Shown here in pieces: positions 26,944 through 35,392 of a stretch of DNA of 64,000 nt. Position 1 is the first letter of the stretch, and the number at the start of each line of letters is the position of its first letter. Both the position numbers and the translations under genes were made by a program. A model generated the notes under the pieces. It was not told where the DNA came from. It searched no databases and was given only the letters and a program-made list of their open reading frames with translations. Origin of the DNA: CAWBUW01 sp963792075 (GTDB taxonomy: Bacteria > Chloroflexota > Anaerolineae > Anaerolineales > UBA4823); contig CAWBUW010000012.1 of NCBI GenBank assembly GCA_963792075.1, positions 1,612,001-1,676,000 of the forward strand, written 5' to 3'.

Positions 26944-26968
26944 AAGTTTAGAGAAGGAGAATACTGCC

Positions 26969-27955
26969 ATGATCCGTAATCAATGGTACGTTGTGTTGGA
27001 ATCCGGCGAAGTTGGGCCTCGCCCCGTCGGGGTCACTCGCCTGGGCGAGAAAATGGTTTTATGGCGGGACCAGGATGGCAAGGTCCGCGCCGCCGTGGAT
27101 CGCTGCCCGCACCGGGGAGTGGCGCTCAGCGTGGGAAAAATCCAGGCCGGCCATTTGCAGTGCCCATTCCACGGCTTCGAATTCGATGCGTCGGGTAAAT
27201 GCGTTCTGATCCCGGCCAATGGGCGCAACGGTGTTATTCCCAACGCCATGCGGCTGAATACCTACCCGACCTACGAAACGCATGGATTGATCTGGCTTTG
27301 GTGGGGGGACCCCGTGCCCCAAGAGCTGCCGGCACCGGAATTCTTTGACAACCTGGATGAAACCTTCTACTATGGCTCGGCCCACGACCCGTGGGATGCG
27401 CATTACTCGCGCGTGATCGAAAACCAGTTGGATGTGGTCCACCTGCCTTTTATTCACCGCAATACGATCGGGCGCGGCAACCGCACCCTGGTGGATGGAC
27501 CGGTCGTGGAATGGAAGGGCGACAAGATGCTCTACACCTACGTTTTCAACCGCGTGGACGATGGCAGGCCACCGCTTAAACCGAGTGAGCTCTCGCCCAA
27601 AGCATCTTCCAGCGTTCACCTGGAATTCATCTTCCCCAACCTGTGGCAGAACTACATCAGCGAGAAAGTGCGCATCCTGGCAGCCTTTGTCCCCGTGGAC
27701 GAAGAACATACCCTGCTCTACCTGCGTTTCTACCAGAATTTTATGCGCCTGCCCGTGCTGGGCCAACTGGTCGCCCGCCTGGCAATGCCGAGCAACGTAT
27801 ACATTGCTCACGAAGACCGGCGGGTGGTGATCACCCAGCAGCCCAAAGCCAGCGGCCTTAAACTTGGCGAAATCCTGATCCAGGGCGACCTGCCCGTCAT
27901 CGAATACCGTAAAAAGCGTGCAGCCCTGCAAAGTTTGAGTGAACAGCCAAAATAG
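26969..27955 (+). CDS. Rieske non-haem iron oxygenase (PaO/VanA-like)
   Basis: ATG 26969 has an AAGGAGA site, so the 328-residue form is chosen; a longer frame upstream only runs through the hairpin. The Rieske [2Fe-2S] site is CPHRGVAL...CPFHGFEF (about residues 44-66). The mononuclear iron site is in ENQLDVVHLPFIHRNTIG (about 150-168), with the bridging Asp and two His. This family hydroxylates or demethylates aromatic or macrocyclic compounds such as chlorophyll breakdown products; substrate unknown. It is followed after 20 bases by the peroxiredoxin-like gene. Confidence 0.9.
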   Translation: MIRNQWYVVLESGEVGPRPVGVTRLGEKMVLWRDQDGKVRAAVDRCPHRGVALSVGKIQAGHLQCPFHGFEFDASGKCVLIPANGRNGVIPNAMRLNTYPTYETHGLIWLWWGDPVPQELPAPEFFDNLDETFYYGSAHDPWDAHYSRVIENQLDVVHLPFIHRNTIGRGNRTLVDGPVVEWKGDKMLYTYVFNRVDDGRPPLKPSELSPKASSSVHLEFIFPNLWQNYISEKVRILAAFVPVDEEHTLLYLRFYQNFMRLPVLGQLVARLAMPSNVYIAHEDRRVVITQQPKASGLKLGEILIQGDLPVIEYRKKRAALQSLSEQPK

Positions 27956-27975
27956 CAATCCGCAAGGAGGTCCCA

Positions 27976-28443
27976 ATGCCTCATGTTACGCTCCATGCCC
28001 CTGCCCCAGACTTCACCCTGCAAAATTTCCAGGGTGAAACCATCCGCCTTTCCGATTTTCTCGGCAAAGCGCATGTGCTGCTCGTCTTCAACCGTGGTTT
28101 TACCTGACCGTTCTGCCGGAAGCATATGGCGCAGTTGCGCCAGGGCTATGCGGAGTTCGTTAAGCGTAACGCTCAGGTGATTGTCCTTGGCCCCGAAGAT
28201 GCCAAAGCTTTTGAGGCTTATTGGCGGCAGAACGATTTGCCCTTCATCGGCCTGCCCGACCCCAAAGCCAGCGTGCTCAAGCTGTACGGGCAGGAAGTCA
28301 ACCTGTTCAAGCTGGGGCGCATGCCGGCCCAGGTGATCGTGGACAAAGCCGGCGTAGCGCGCTTCGTGCATTACGGCCACTCGATGTCCGACATCCCGGA
28401 AAATGCCGAGGTGCTGGCTTTGTTGGACCAACTGAACGGATAA
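27976..28443 (+). CDS. Peroxiredoxin-like (AhpC/TSA) selenoprotein with UxxC active site
   Basis: One frame runs from ATG 27976 (AAGGAGG site) to 28443, 155 residues, interrupted only by TGA at 28105-28107 (codon 44). The context is LLVFNRGFT-U-PFCRKHM, where peroxiredoxin/Bcp-like homologues carry a Cys (CPFC). The rest is a complete thioredoxin fold: APDFTLQNFQGE at the start, VIVLGPEDAKAFEAYW in the middle, and MPAQVIVDKAGVARFVHYG. A strong hairpin suited to a SECIS begins 20 nt after the UGA. Reading the TGA as selenocysteine gives a peroxide- or thiol-reductase with a selenol. A nonsense mutation at the exact catalytic Cys is the alternative but less likely given the second case at 46339. 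It is coupled to the Rieske gene. Confidence 0.85.
28128..28141 (+). promoter_or_regulatory. Candidate bacterial SECIS hairpin (peroxiredoxin-like gene)
   Basis: Stem GGCGC (28128-28132) and GCGCC (28137-28141) with loop AGTT. The loop starts 26 nt after the UGA and has G at its second position, inside the range and rule usually given for bacterial SECIS elements bound by SelB. Confidence 0.65.
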
Positions 28444-28450
28444 GACAGAG

Positions 28451-28584
28451 GCCCCCTCCCTACCCTCCCCCAAAATCAAAAACCGATTTTGGGGGAGGAA
28501 CGATTGCGCGCCAGGCAAAGCTTTTAGCCTTCATCTGCACTCCTCATTCCCCTCTTGGGAAAATGGGGGAGGGTTGAGAGGGGG
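28451..28584. repeat. Nested palindromic repeat
   Basis: An inner hairpin with 14-bp exact arms (28464-28477 and 28485-28498, CCTCCCCCAAAATC and its complement) sits at the left side of an outer imperfect inverted repeat (28451-28470 with 28565-28584). It fills the space between two convergent genes. Confidence 0.6.
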
Positions 28585-29379
28585 TCAAATATATAGATCG
28601 CGCTTGTTGTAAACCCAATACCCCGCCGCCACGCAGACGGCGATGATCGCCGCAGTGAGGAGCAGGAAAATCCCTTCAAACTTGCCGCTGCGGTAGAGCT
28701 CGCCGGCGTCGAAATACCGGAACGGCGTGAAGTACTTGAGAAGGTCCAGGTCCTTCTGCATGGTGGAGATGACGGACAGGAAGTAGGTTGTCAGGATGAT
28801 GCCCACCGCAGTCGAGCCGGAGAGCTTGTACTGCTGCATGGCGCAGCCCAGCAGCAGGCCGAGGGCCAGGAAGATCAACTCGATCAGGAACATAGCCTGC
28901 ATTTCGAGCGCCAGGAAGTCGCGGAAGGCCTGGTCGGGTTTATACGACCGCACTGCCACGAGAGAAACTCCCCAGGTGATGAGCACGAAGGCGATGCAGT
29001 TGACCAGGGCCGCCAGCACCTTGGCGGTGATGATCCGGCTGCGGGAGACCGGCAGCACGAGCGAAAACTCGACCGTCTTGTCGCGCTCTTCCTTGGAAAT
29101 CATATCGCTGCCCCACATGGCCGCGGCGATAGCGCCCATCAGGCCAAAGTAGACGAACATGATGCCGTAGAAACCGCTCAACGTGGTCAGGTTAAAGGCG
29201 CGCATGTTGAAGGCATCCAGCATGGCTGGAGGCATGGCATCCAGCATTTTCAGCATCTCGGGGTCGCCGGCAAAGGCAGAAAACTTGGCCACCGCGATCA
29301 TGATCAGCAGCGTGATGATAGCGGTCCAGATTAACAGCGATTTCAGGTTAGCTTTCAGCTCACGGAGAAAGATGTTCAT
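28585..29379 (-). CDS. ABC-2 type transporter permease
   Basis: A 264-residue membrane protein with about six helices and the usual first part (LRELKANLKSLLIWTAI) of ABC-2 permeases of bacitracin/Na+ exporter-like systems. The conserved SDMISKEERDKTVEFSLVLPVSRSRIITAK segment is present near residue 90. It is the last gene of a three-gene export operon with a second permease and an ATPase. Substrate unknown. Confidence 0.88.
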   Translation of the reverse strand: MNIFLRELKANLKSLLIWTAIITLLIMIAVAKFSAFAGDPEMLKMLDAMPPAMLDAFNMRAFNLTTLSGFYGIMFVYFGLMGAIAAAMWGSDMISKEERDKTVEFSLVLPVSRSRIITAKVLAALVNCIAFVLITWGVSLVAVRSYKPDQAFRDFLALEMQAMFLIELIFLALGLLLGCAMQQYKLSGSTAVGIILTTYFLSVISTMQKDLDLLKYFTPFRYFDAGELYRSGKFEGIFLLLTAAIIAVCVAAGYWVYNKRDLYI

Positions 29380-29390
29380 CCTGCGCCTCC

Positions 29391-30200
29391 TTACGAAACC
29401 GCTGGAATGTCGCGGCGGATGTACAGCCAGTAGCTGACCACCAGTGATACAAGGGTTACAGCTAAGTTGAGCAGCACCAGGGGTGTGTTATACGCGCTGT
29501 GCTTGACGATGTAAGCGGCATCCAGGTGCTTGAACGGCGTGATCAGCTCCAACGTGACGTCCCCCAACACGCCGGTGAATGCGCTGAGCACATAGGCCCC
29601 AAAGCCCAGGCCGAGGCCGTACGGCGTGACGTTGCGCACCCGCTTGACCAGCAGCGAAATGACCAGCCCAACGCTGAGGAAAAAGAGCTGGAAGATCACG
29701 ATGCTGAGCAGCAGCAGGATCAGCGTGGAAGGTTCATACTCGTGCTTGCCCCGGTAAAGGGCGAAGGCGACGAAAGTGACTACCCACACGACCAGGTTGG
29801 TGAGGGTCAGGCTGCTCAAGGCGGCCAGCAGTTTGCTGGTCAGCACCTGCACCCGGCTGACCGGCTTGCTCAACAAGAAGTCCGCCGTCAGCTCGTTCTC
29901 CTCAATCGAGACCAGCCCAAAGCCGTAGTTGCTGGCCTGGATCGCCAGGCAGAGCTGGACGAACAAGAAGATGAGGCTGTAGAAACCCAATACGGTGGAC
30001 ATATCCATTTTGTCCAGGCCGAAGGCAGCCTTCATTTCCGGCGGGAATTTTGCCATCATTTCGTTCAACAGCGCAGCCTGGTCAGCAAAGACTGAAAACA
30101 TGGAGAAAAAGAAAACGATGAGGAACGTCAACCCCAGCGACCAGGTGAACACCGATTTGAGCCGGGTGGAGAATTCGAAGCGGAAGATGTTTGCATTCAT
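29391..30200 (-). CDS. ABC-2 type transporter permease
   Basis: A 269-residue paralogue of the downstream permease. It has the same plan: an N-terminal helix, a large outer loop, and ENELTADFLLSKPVSRVQVLTSKLL near residue 104. The spacing to its neighbours is about 10 bases on each side. The two permeases probably form a heterodimer. Confidence 0.88.
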   Translation of the reverse strand: MNANIFRFEFSTRLKSVFTWSLGLTFLIVFFFSMFSVFADQAALLNEMMAKFPPEMKAAFGLDKMDMSTVLGFYSLIFLFVQLCLAIQASNYGFGLVSIEENELTADFLLSKPVSRVQVLTSKLLAALSSLTLTNLVVWVVTFVAFALYRGKHEYEPSTLILLLLSIVIFQLFFLSVGLVISLLVKRVRNVTPYGLGLGFGAYVLSAFTGVLGDVTLELITPFKHLDAAYIVKHSAYNTPLVLLNLAVTLVSLVVSYWLYIRRDIPAVS

Positions 30201-30209
30201 AGTCTCCGC

Positions 30210-31082
30210 CTATTCGTAATAGTGCATGAAGATTTCTTCCAGCGTCGGTTCTTCGATGGTCACATCGGCAACCTGGATTCCGCTGATTTTTTGCAGCACC
30301 GTGTTGATATCGCCTTTGAAGAAGAAGTTGAGCGTGCCGTTTTCCGTTTGCAAATTGGTCACGCCCGGCATATCAAAGGAGGCCGGGACCAACCCCTCAG
30401 CCGTCAGGTGCACCTTCTTGTAGTTGTTCTGTTGCAAGGCGCGGATGTTGGAGATTTCCACGATTTTGCCTTCGCGGATGATGCCCACACGCGTGCACAA
30501 GCGCTGCACCTCGCCTAAAATGTGCGAGGAGAAGAAAACGGTCACGCCGCGGGCGTTCTCGGCGCGGATCAGGTCAAAGAACTTATGCTGCATGAGTGGG
30601 TCGAGGCCGGCGGTGGGTTCATCCAAAAAGAGCAGCTTGGGGCTGTGCAGCAGGCCCTGGACGATGCCGACTTTTTTCTTGTTGCCATACGACAGGTCGC
30701 TGATGCGGCGGTTCATTTCCAGCTCCATGATTTCAGACAGCTCTTTCATGCGCTGGGTGCAGTCACAGTTGTAAAAACTGGCGGAATACTTGAGCAGGTC
30801 GATGACTTTCATGCCTTCGTAGTAATAGACTTCCGAAGGCAGGTAGCCGATGTCACGCCGGATTTCCGGGCCGTGGGCGACCACGTCCTTGCCGAAGACT
30901 TTGGCGCTGCCGCTGGTCAGATGGATCAGCGACAGGAGCAGGCGGATGGTGGTGGATTTCCCGGCGCCGTTCGGCCCAATGAAGCCGAAGATTTCGCCCT
31001 CTTCCACGTTGAAAGAAACATCCACAATGCCCCGCGCTTTTCCGTAGTACTTGGTCAGATTAGAAACCTCGATGACACTCAT
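30210..31082 (-). CDS. ABC transporter ATP-binding protein
   Basis: A 290-residue ATPase with Walker A GPNGAGKST (near residue 37), Q-loop, signature LSYGNKKKVG, Walker B LLFLDEPTAGLDPL and an H-loop His. The DUF4162-like C-terminal extension (after residue 220) is typical of drug, bacitracin or Na+ exporters. It is the first gene of the operon. Confidence 0.92.
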   Translation of the reverse strand: MSVIEVSNLTKYYGKARGIVDVSFNVEEGEIFGFIGPNGAGKSTTIRLLLSLIHLTSGSAKVFGKDVVAHGPEIRRDIGYLPSEVYYYEGMKVIDLLKYSASFYNCDCTQRMKELSEIMELEMNRRISDLSYGNKKKVGIVQGLLHSPKLLFLDEPTAGLDPLMQHKFFDLIRAENARGVTVFFSSHILGEVQRLCTRVGIIREGKIVEISNIRALQQNNYKKVHLTAEGLVPASFDMPGVTNLQTENGTLNFFFKGDINTVLQKISGIQVADVTIEEPTLEEIFMHYYE

Positions 31083-31178
31083 AGAGTCGCTCCTTTGTAA
31101 ATAGATTGCTTCGTCTATAGTGAAGTTTATAACTAGAGAAGGTTTATGTCAATCACATTCCTCTTAGCCAGGGGATTA

Positions 31179-31219
31179 GGGGTAGAGCACGCTGCGCTTC
31201 GCGCAGCGTGCTCTACCCC
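31179..31219. repeat. Perfect 19-bp hairpin with TTC loop
   Basis: Arms 31179-31197 and 31201-31219 (GGGGTAGAGCACGCTGCGC and its complement). An overlapping alternative pairing, 31174-31185 with 31226-31237, exists. It lies after the cation ATPase gene. Confidence 0.7.
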
Positions 31220-31231
31220 CAGCTTCTACCC

Positions 31232-33757
31232 CTAATCATCGGTATGGAATCGATTGGCGATCGCTTTGCCGATCTCGACGATCACCAATAAGGTGAGGGC
31301 AATCCCGATCACCCAGCTCCACTCTACCAGGCTCAAGGGTACGATGCCAAGTAGATTTCTCAAGCCGGGGATCAAGAAGGCGATCAGAGCGGTTGCCAGG
31401 CCTCCCAAGACGGCCCAGATCAGGGGCTTGTTGGCAGTGAGTTTGTTCATGCGATGGAGTGGCCGGCGCATACTGCGGTAGGCGAAGATGTACACCATCG
31501 AGTTGATGGCGAAGCTGGCAAATACGATGCTCCGTCCTTCGGCAGGGCTGTTGTGCGCCTGGAAGAAATGTCCGAACAGCCATAATGCAAAGATGGTGCT
31601 GGTGATGCTGATCACGGCAATCAGCGACAGCCCCAGGTGGGTCAACACAGGCGCTTTCAAAGACCTGGGCTTCTCATCCATGATGCCATTTTCCTTGGGT
31701 TCAAAGCCAAGCACAATATCGGACGGGCCGTCGCAGATCAGGTGGATCCAAAGAATCTGGGCCACTGCCAATGGAGCCGGCCAGCGGAATATCATGGCGA
31801 TGAAGATGGTCAGCACCTCAGCAAAGGAGTTGGACAAGGTGTAAGCGACCACCTTGCGGATGTTGGCAAAGATGACGCGGCCCTCTTCGATAGCCGAGAC
31901 GACGGTGCGGAAGTTGTTATCCAGCAAGATCAGGTCAGCAGTTTCTTTGGCGACATCCGTGGCAGTCCCCACTACCACACCGATGTTGGCGCGCTTCAGC
32001 GCAGGAGCATCGTTCACACCATCCCCAATCATGGCTATGATCTCGCCGTTGGTTTGTAAAGCGCGCACGATACGCAGCTTGTCTTGTGGACGGATGCGCG
32101 CGAACACTGCCGTCTTCTTCACCTGTTCCTGGAGCTGCTCGTCGGTCATTTTGGCTATTTCTACACCCTCCAGGGTTTGATCGCCCTCTTGCAGCAGGCC
32201 AATGTTGCTGGCGATCCGTTCTGCCGTACGCCGGTAATCGCCGGTGATCATCTTAACCTGGATCCCTGCGTGCTGCGCCACCCGGATCGCATCCACCACA
32301 CCCTCCCGTACGGGGTCTTCCATGCCGAGCAGCCCCACCCAGGTATATCCAGTGTAATTTTCCAGGACTCCCCCCTGGCGATAGGCTAATCCCAACAGCC
32401 GCATTCCCTCTCCGGCCCATTCGTCCACCTCCGCCAGGAGGCGCTCCTTTTCCTGGGGGGTAACGTCACACATTGCCAGGACAATCTCTGGCGCGCCTTT
32501 CAAGAAGTAAAAACGGTCACCCTCGAACAGGTTGCTGGTCACCGCAGTGATCATGTACTTCGTTTCACTGGTAAACAACTCCTCAGCCAGCCGCTCCGAG
32601 AGGTCGAACAGTTCCTGGGGGTTGGAGGGCATTTGCTTCTCGGCATATTCCCACAAGGCGATATCCACCGGGCCTTCCAGGTTGTTGCACAAGACCATGG
32701 TTTGCCAGGCGCGCTCAGTGTCGAGCAGTTCTGCCCGGTTCACCCGCATCCGTCCCTCGGTCAGGGTGCCGGTTTTATCGGTGCAAATCACGGTCACCGA
32801 ACCCAGCGTTTCCACCGCCAGCAGCTTCTTCACCAGGCCGTTGCGCTTGAGGATCTTGCGCATGCCCAACACCAGGATCACCGTCACAGCGATCAGCAGC
32901 CCCTCCGGCACCGCAGCGATGGCCAGGATGATGGAGGTGCGCAGCATATCGAAAAATTCGCGCCCCATGATCAGCCCGACGATCAAGATCAACAGGGTGA
33001 AGGCCACCACGATATAGGTCAAAGCTTTACTGAAGACTTTGAGCCGTACCTGGAGGGGAGTATCTTCCTCAACATGTTCGCTCAGGCTGGTTGCAATCTT
33101 TCCCAACTCGGTGCTCGTACCAATCTTAGTCACGCGCAAAATGCCCCGTCCGGTAACGACCGTTGTGCCCATGAACACCTGCGTTTGAGGATCTATGGCC
33201 TCCTCTTGTAGATTACCTTTGGCCTGGCCTGCGGCATGTTTATTTACCGGCTCACTCTCACCCGTCAGGATCGCTTCATCGATGGCTAACTTGGTGGCCT
33301 CGATGATCTCACCATCTCCGGGGGCTTTCTCGCCCATGCTGAGCATCACCAGGTCTCCTGGCACCAATTCCCACACTTCTACCTCCGCGCGCTGCCCGTC
33401 GCGGATCACGGTGGTTGTCGGCTTGAGCAAGCCCTTCAAAGCCACGTACGTCTGCTGCGCCTGGTATTCTTGCACAAAGCCCAGGATCACATCGATCACA
33501 ACCACTGCCATGATAATGCCGAAATCGCCGAATTCACCCAGCACCAGTGACACCCCGGCCGCGGCCAGGATGATGTACACCAGTGGGCTTTTGAGTTGGT
33601 TAATTAGAATTGTCCAGGCTGAAACGCCTTTTTCGCTCGGTAAACGGTTTTCGCCATATTGAGCGCGGCGCTCCAAAACCTGCCCGGCGCTTAAACCTGT
33701 TAACGTGGCAAGTTTATGGGAGCTTTCTGTATCCTGGGTAGAAGTCAACGTATTCAT
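31232..33757 (-). CDS. P2-type cation-transporting ATPase (Ca2+-ATPase-like)
   Basis: ATG 33757 is chosen (AAGGGAA site); the longer frame starting at 33820 runs into the operator palindrome. The 841-residue protein shows the family plan: an N-terminal cation ATPase domain (LTGLSAGQVLERRAQYGENRL), TGESEPV in the actuator domain, the phosphorylation site ICDKTGTLTEG, a nucleotide domain with the FLKGAPEIVL motif and GDGVNDAPAL at the hinge. The PEGL motif in helix 4 fits P2-type pumps for Ca2+ or related ions. The upstream ArsR-like palindrome hints at metal-dependent control. Confidence 0.92.
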   Translation of the reverse strand: MNTLTSTQDTESSHKLATLTGLSAGQVLERRAQYGENRLPSEKGVSAWTILINQLKSPLVYIILAAAGVSLVLGEFGDFGIIMAVVVIDVILGFVQEYQAQQTYVALKGLLKPTTTVIRDGQRAEVEVWELVPGDLVMLSMGEKAPGDGEIIEATKLAIDEAILTGESEPVNKHAAGQAKGNLQEEAIDPQTQVFMGTTVVTGRGILRVTKIGTSTELGKIATSLSEHVEEDTPLQVRLKVFSKALTYIVVAFTLLILIVGLIMGREFFDMLRTSIILAIAAVPEGLLIAVTVILVLGMRKILKRNGLVKKLLAVETLGSVTVICTDKTGTLTEGRMRVNRAELLDTERAWQTMVLCNNLEGPVDIALWEYAEKQMPSNPQELFDLSERLAEELFTSETKYMITAVTSNLFEGDRFYFLKGAPEIVLAMCDVTPQEKERLLAEVDEWAGEGMRLLGLAYRQGGVLENYTGYTWVGLLGMEDPVREGVVDAIRVAQHAGIQVKMITGDYRRTAERIASNIGLLQEGDQTLEGVEIAKMTDEQLQEQVKKTAVFARIRPQDKLRIVRALQTNGEIIAMIGDGVNDAPALKRANIGVVVGTATDVAKETADLILLDNNFRTVVSAIEEGRVIFANIRKVVAYTLSNSFAEVLTIFIAMIFRWPAPLAVAQILWIHLICDGPSDIVLGFEPKENGIMDEKPRSLKAPVLTHLGLSLIAVISITSTIFALWLFGHFFQAHNSPAEGRSIVFASFAINSMVYIFAYRSMRRPLHRMNKLTANKPLIWAVLGGLATALIAFLIPGLRNLLGIVPLSLVEWSWVIGIALTLLVIVEIGKAIANRFHTDD

Positions 33758-33794
33758 GAGTTTCCCTTGATTGATGTTTCTTAAGTTCGATATT

Positions 33795-33830
33795 ATATGA
33801 ATGATTGAATAGCTATTCAATCGTTCATAT
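33795..33830. promoter_or_regulatory. ArsR/SmtB-like operator palindrome
   Basis: A 36-base palindrome centred on TGAATAGCTATTCA with outer ATATGAA/TTCATAT arms and one mismatch. It is 38 bases before the ATPase start. Such sites are bound by ArsR/SmtB metal sensors; no such regulator gene is in the window. Confidence 0.5.
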
Positions 33831-33844
33831 AATTATACCACATA

Positions 33845-33873
33845 TTGACTGAAAACTGAAAGTGTTATACAAT
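33845..33873 (+). promoter_or_regulatory. Sigma-70-like promoter of the HutC regulator
   Basis: TTGACT (33845-33850), 17 bases, TACAAT (33868-33873), 57 bases before the start codon. A TGACA-N3-TGTCA inverted repeat at 33898-33910 lies just past the expected transcription start and could be the autoregulatory site. Confidence 0.55.
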
Positions 33874-33929
33874 GGATTAAGACCTGATATATCAATATGA
33901 CAACATGTCAATGATTCGATCATAGATAT

Positions 33930-34658
33930 ATGATTACCAACCGTCCTCAACTCCCTCGGTACTATCAAATCGAGCAGGCTATCCTTGAGCAGATCCAACG
34001 GAAGCTTATCAAGCCGGGTGCGCAGCTTCCGTCAGAGGCCGAACTTGCTCAGCAGTATCAGGTCAGCCGGATCACGGCCAAGCACGCGCTGGATGACCTG
34101 GTCAAACAAGGTTGGGCATTTCGCCAACAGGGACGAGGTACTTTTGTTGCGCAGGCGCGTATTCGAGAGATATCTGGTTTACGCAGTTTCAGCGAAGATA
34201 TTCGGGCGCGCGGCCTGAAGCCGAGCTCTCGCGTGTTGGCTTTTGAGGAGGTGGTACCAGATAGGGCTACCCTGGAGAGGTTGCATCTTCTTGAAGGCGA
34301 ACGGGCGTATCTGCTCAAGCGGTTACGCCTGGCAGATGATGATCCGGTTGCTGTGGAAGTCACTTATATCCCGTGTAAATTGTGCCCCGGTTTGTTAAGT
34401 GAGGACTTCTCAGCAGAATCTCTCTTTTCTACCTTTCAAAATAAATATGGCCTTGTGCCTACCTGGGCGGATGCTGAAATTGAAGCCGCGGAAGCTACTA
34501 AGGAAGAAGCTCTATTGTTGGGGATAAAACCCGGTAAGCCAGTTTTGACAGCCCGGCGGGTAACGTTTTCTGCCAATTACGATGTGTTGGAAAGTGTGGC
34601 TTCCGTCTACCGCGGGGATCGCTTTACGTTTTATACCGGTCGCCAACATATAGACTAA
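33930..34658 (+). CDS. GntR/HutC-family transcriptional regulator
   Basis: A 242-residue regulator. The winged-helix domain has the HutC/GntR pattern LPRYYQIEQAILEQI, LPSEAELAQQYQVSRITAKHALDDL and GRGTFVA (residues 8-78). The UTRA ligand domain follows (GLRSFSEDIRARGL, to the C-terminus). It heads the amino-sugar operon, so its ligand is probably a phosphorylated amino sugar, as for NagR/YvoA. The downstream gene starts 29 bases after its end. Confidence 0.9.
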   Translation: MITNRPQLPRYYQIEQAILEQIQRKLIKPGAQLPSEAELAQQYQVSRITAKHALDDLVKQGWAFRQQGRGTFVAQARIREISGLRSFSEDIRARGLKPSSRVLAFEEVVPDRATLERLHLLEGERAYLLKRLRLADDDPVAVEVTYIPCKLCPGLLSEDFSAESLFSTFQNKYGLVPTWADAEIEAAEATKEEALLLGIKPGKPVLTARRVTFSANYDVLESVASVYRGDRFTFYTGRQHID

Positions 34659-34687
34659 AAACCTATCTGAAAAGGCAGTTTGAAATT

Positions 34688-35392
34688 GTGAAACAGGCTG
34701 TCGCTAACAAACTCTTGCGTGGATTAGTTGTATCCTGCCAGGCTTTGCCCGGCGAACCGCTTTTTGGTGCCCGGCATATGGCTGCTATGGCGCGTGCGGC
34801 TGTCATGGGTGGTGCGGTCGCCATCCGTGCCAATGGCCCCAACGATATTGCTGCAATTCGCGAAGCCGTCGGATTACCCATCATTGGGTTGTTTAAGGAA
34901 GATATCCCTGGTAGCGAGGTGCGCATTACGCCCACGCTTGAACATGCAAAAAAAATCGCCCGCGCCGGCGCTGACATCATTGCCATCGACGCCACCCGGC
35001 GTGTCCGGCCTGACAATTTGTCCGTTAAAGCCTTGCTGGTCTATATCCATAAGGATATCGGGAAACCAGTTCTCGCCGATGTCTCCACCCTCGAAGAAGG
35101 GTTGGCCGCGGCAGAAGCTGGAGCAGATTTCGTCGCCACGACTCTTTCCGGCTACACAACTTACAGCCCGGTGCAGCTCGGCCCGGATTTTGTTCTTCTC
35201 GAGCAGTTGATTGACCAGCTCAAGCCGCTGGGGATCCCGGTAATTGCTGAAGGGCGCATTTCTACGCCCCAGGAGGCGGTGCACGCCCTGGAGCTCGGCG
35301 CGCATGCCGTGGTCGTTGGCAGCGCGATTACGCGCCCGCAGTGGATAACAGCCCAGTTTTCTAATGCAATTAAAGAAGCGCAGAGGATATGA
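34688..35392 (+). CDS. nanE: N-acetylmannosamine-6-phosphate 2-epimerase
   Basis: A 234-residue TIM-barrel enzyme from a GTG start. It shows the NanE sequence: RGLVVSCQALPGEPL, GAVAIRANG, PIIGLFKED, ADIIAIDATRR, DVSTLEEG, TTLSGYT, PVIAEGRISTP and VVVGSAITRP. It converts ManNAc-6-P to GlcNAc-6-P. The neighbouring ROK kinase could make its substrate. It overlaps the next gene by 4 bases (ATGA). Confidence 0.93.
   Translation: MKQAVANKLLRGLVVSCQALPGEPLFGARHMAAMARAAVMGGAVAIRANGPNDIAAIREAVGLPIIGLFKEDIPGSEVRITPTLEHAKKIARAGADIIAIDATRRVRPDNLSVKALLVYIHKDIGKPVLADVSTLEEGLAAAEAGADFVATTLSGYTTYSPVQLGPDFVLLEQLIDQLKPLGIPVIAEGRISTPQEAVHALELGAHAVVVGSAITRPQWITAQFSNAIKEAQRI

Noticed and set aside
28105..28107. 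Plain nonsense mutation in the peroxiredoxin-like gene
   Set aside because: The stop falls exactly on the catalytic Cys codon, the rest is intact, a SECIS-like hairpin follows, and a second gene shows the same pattern.
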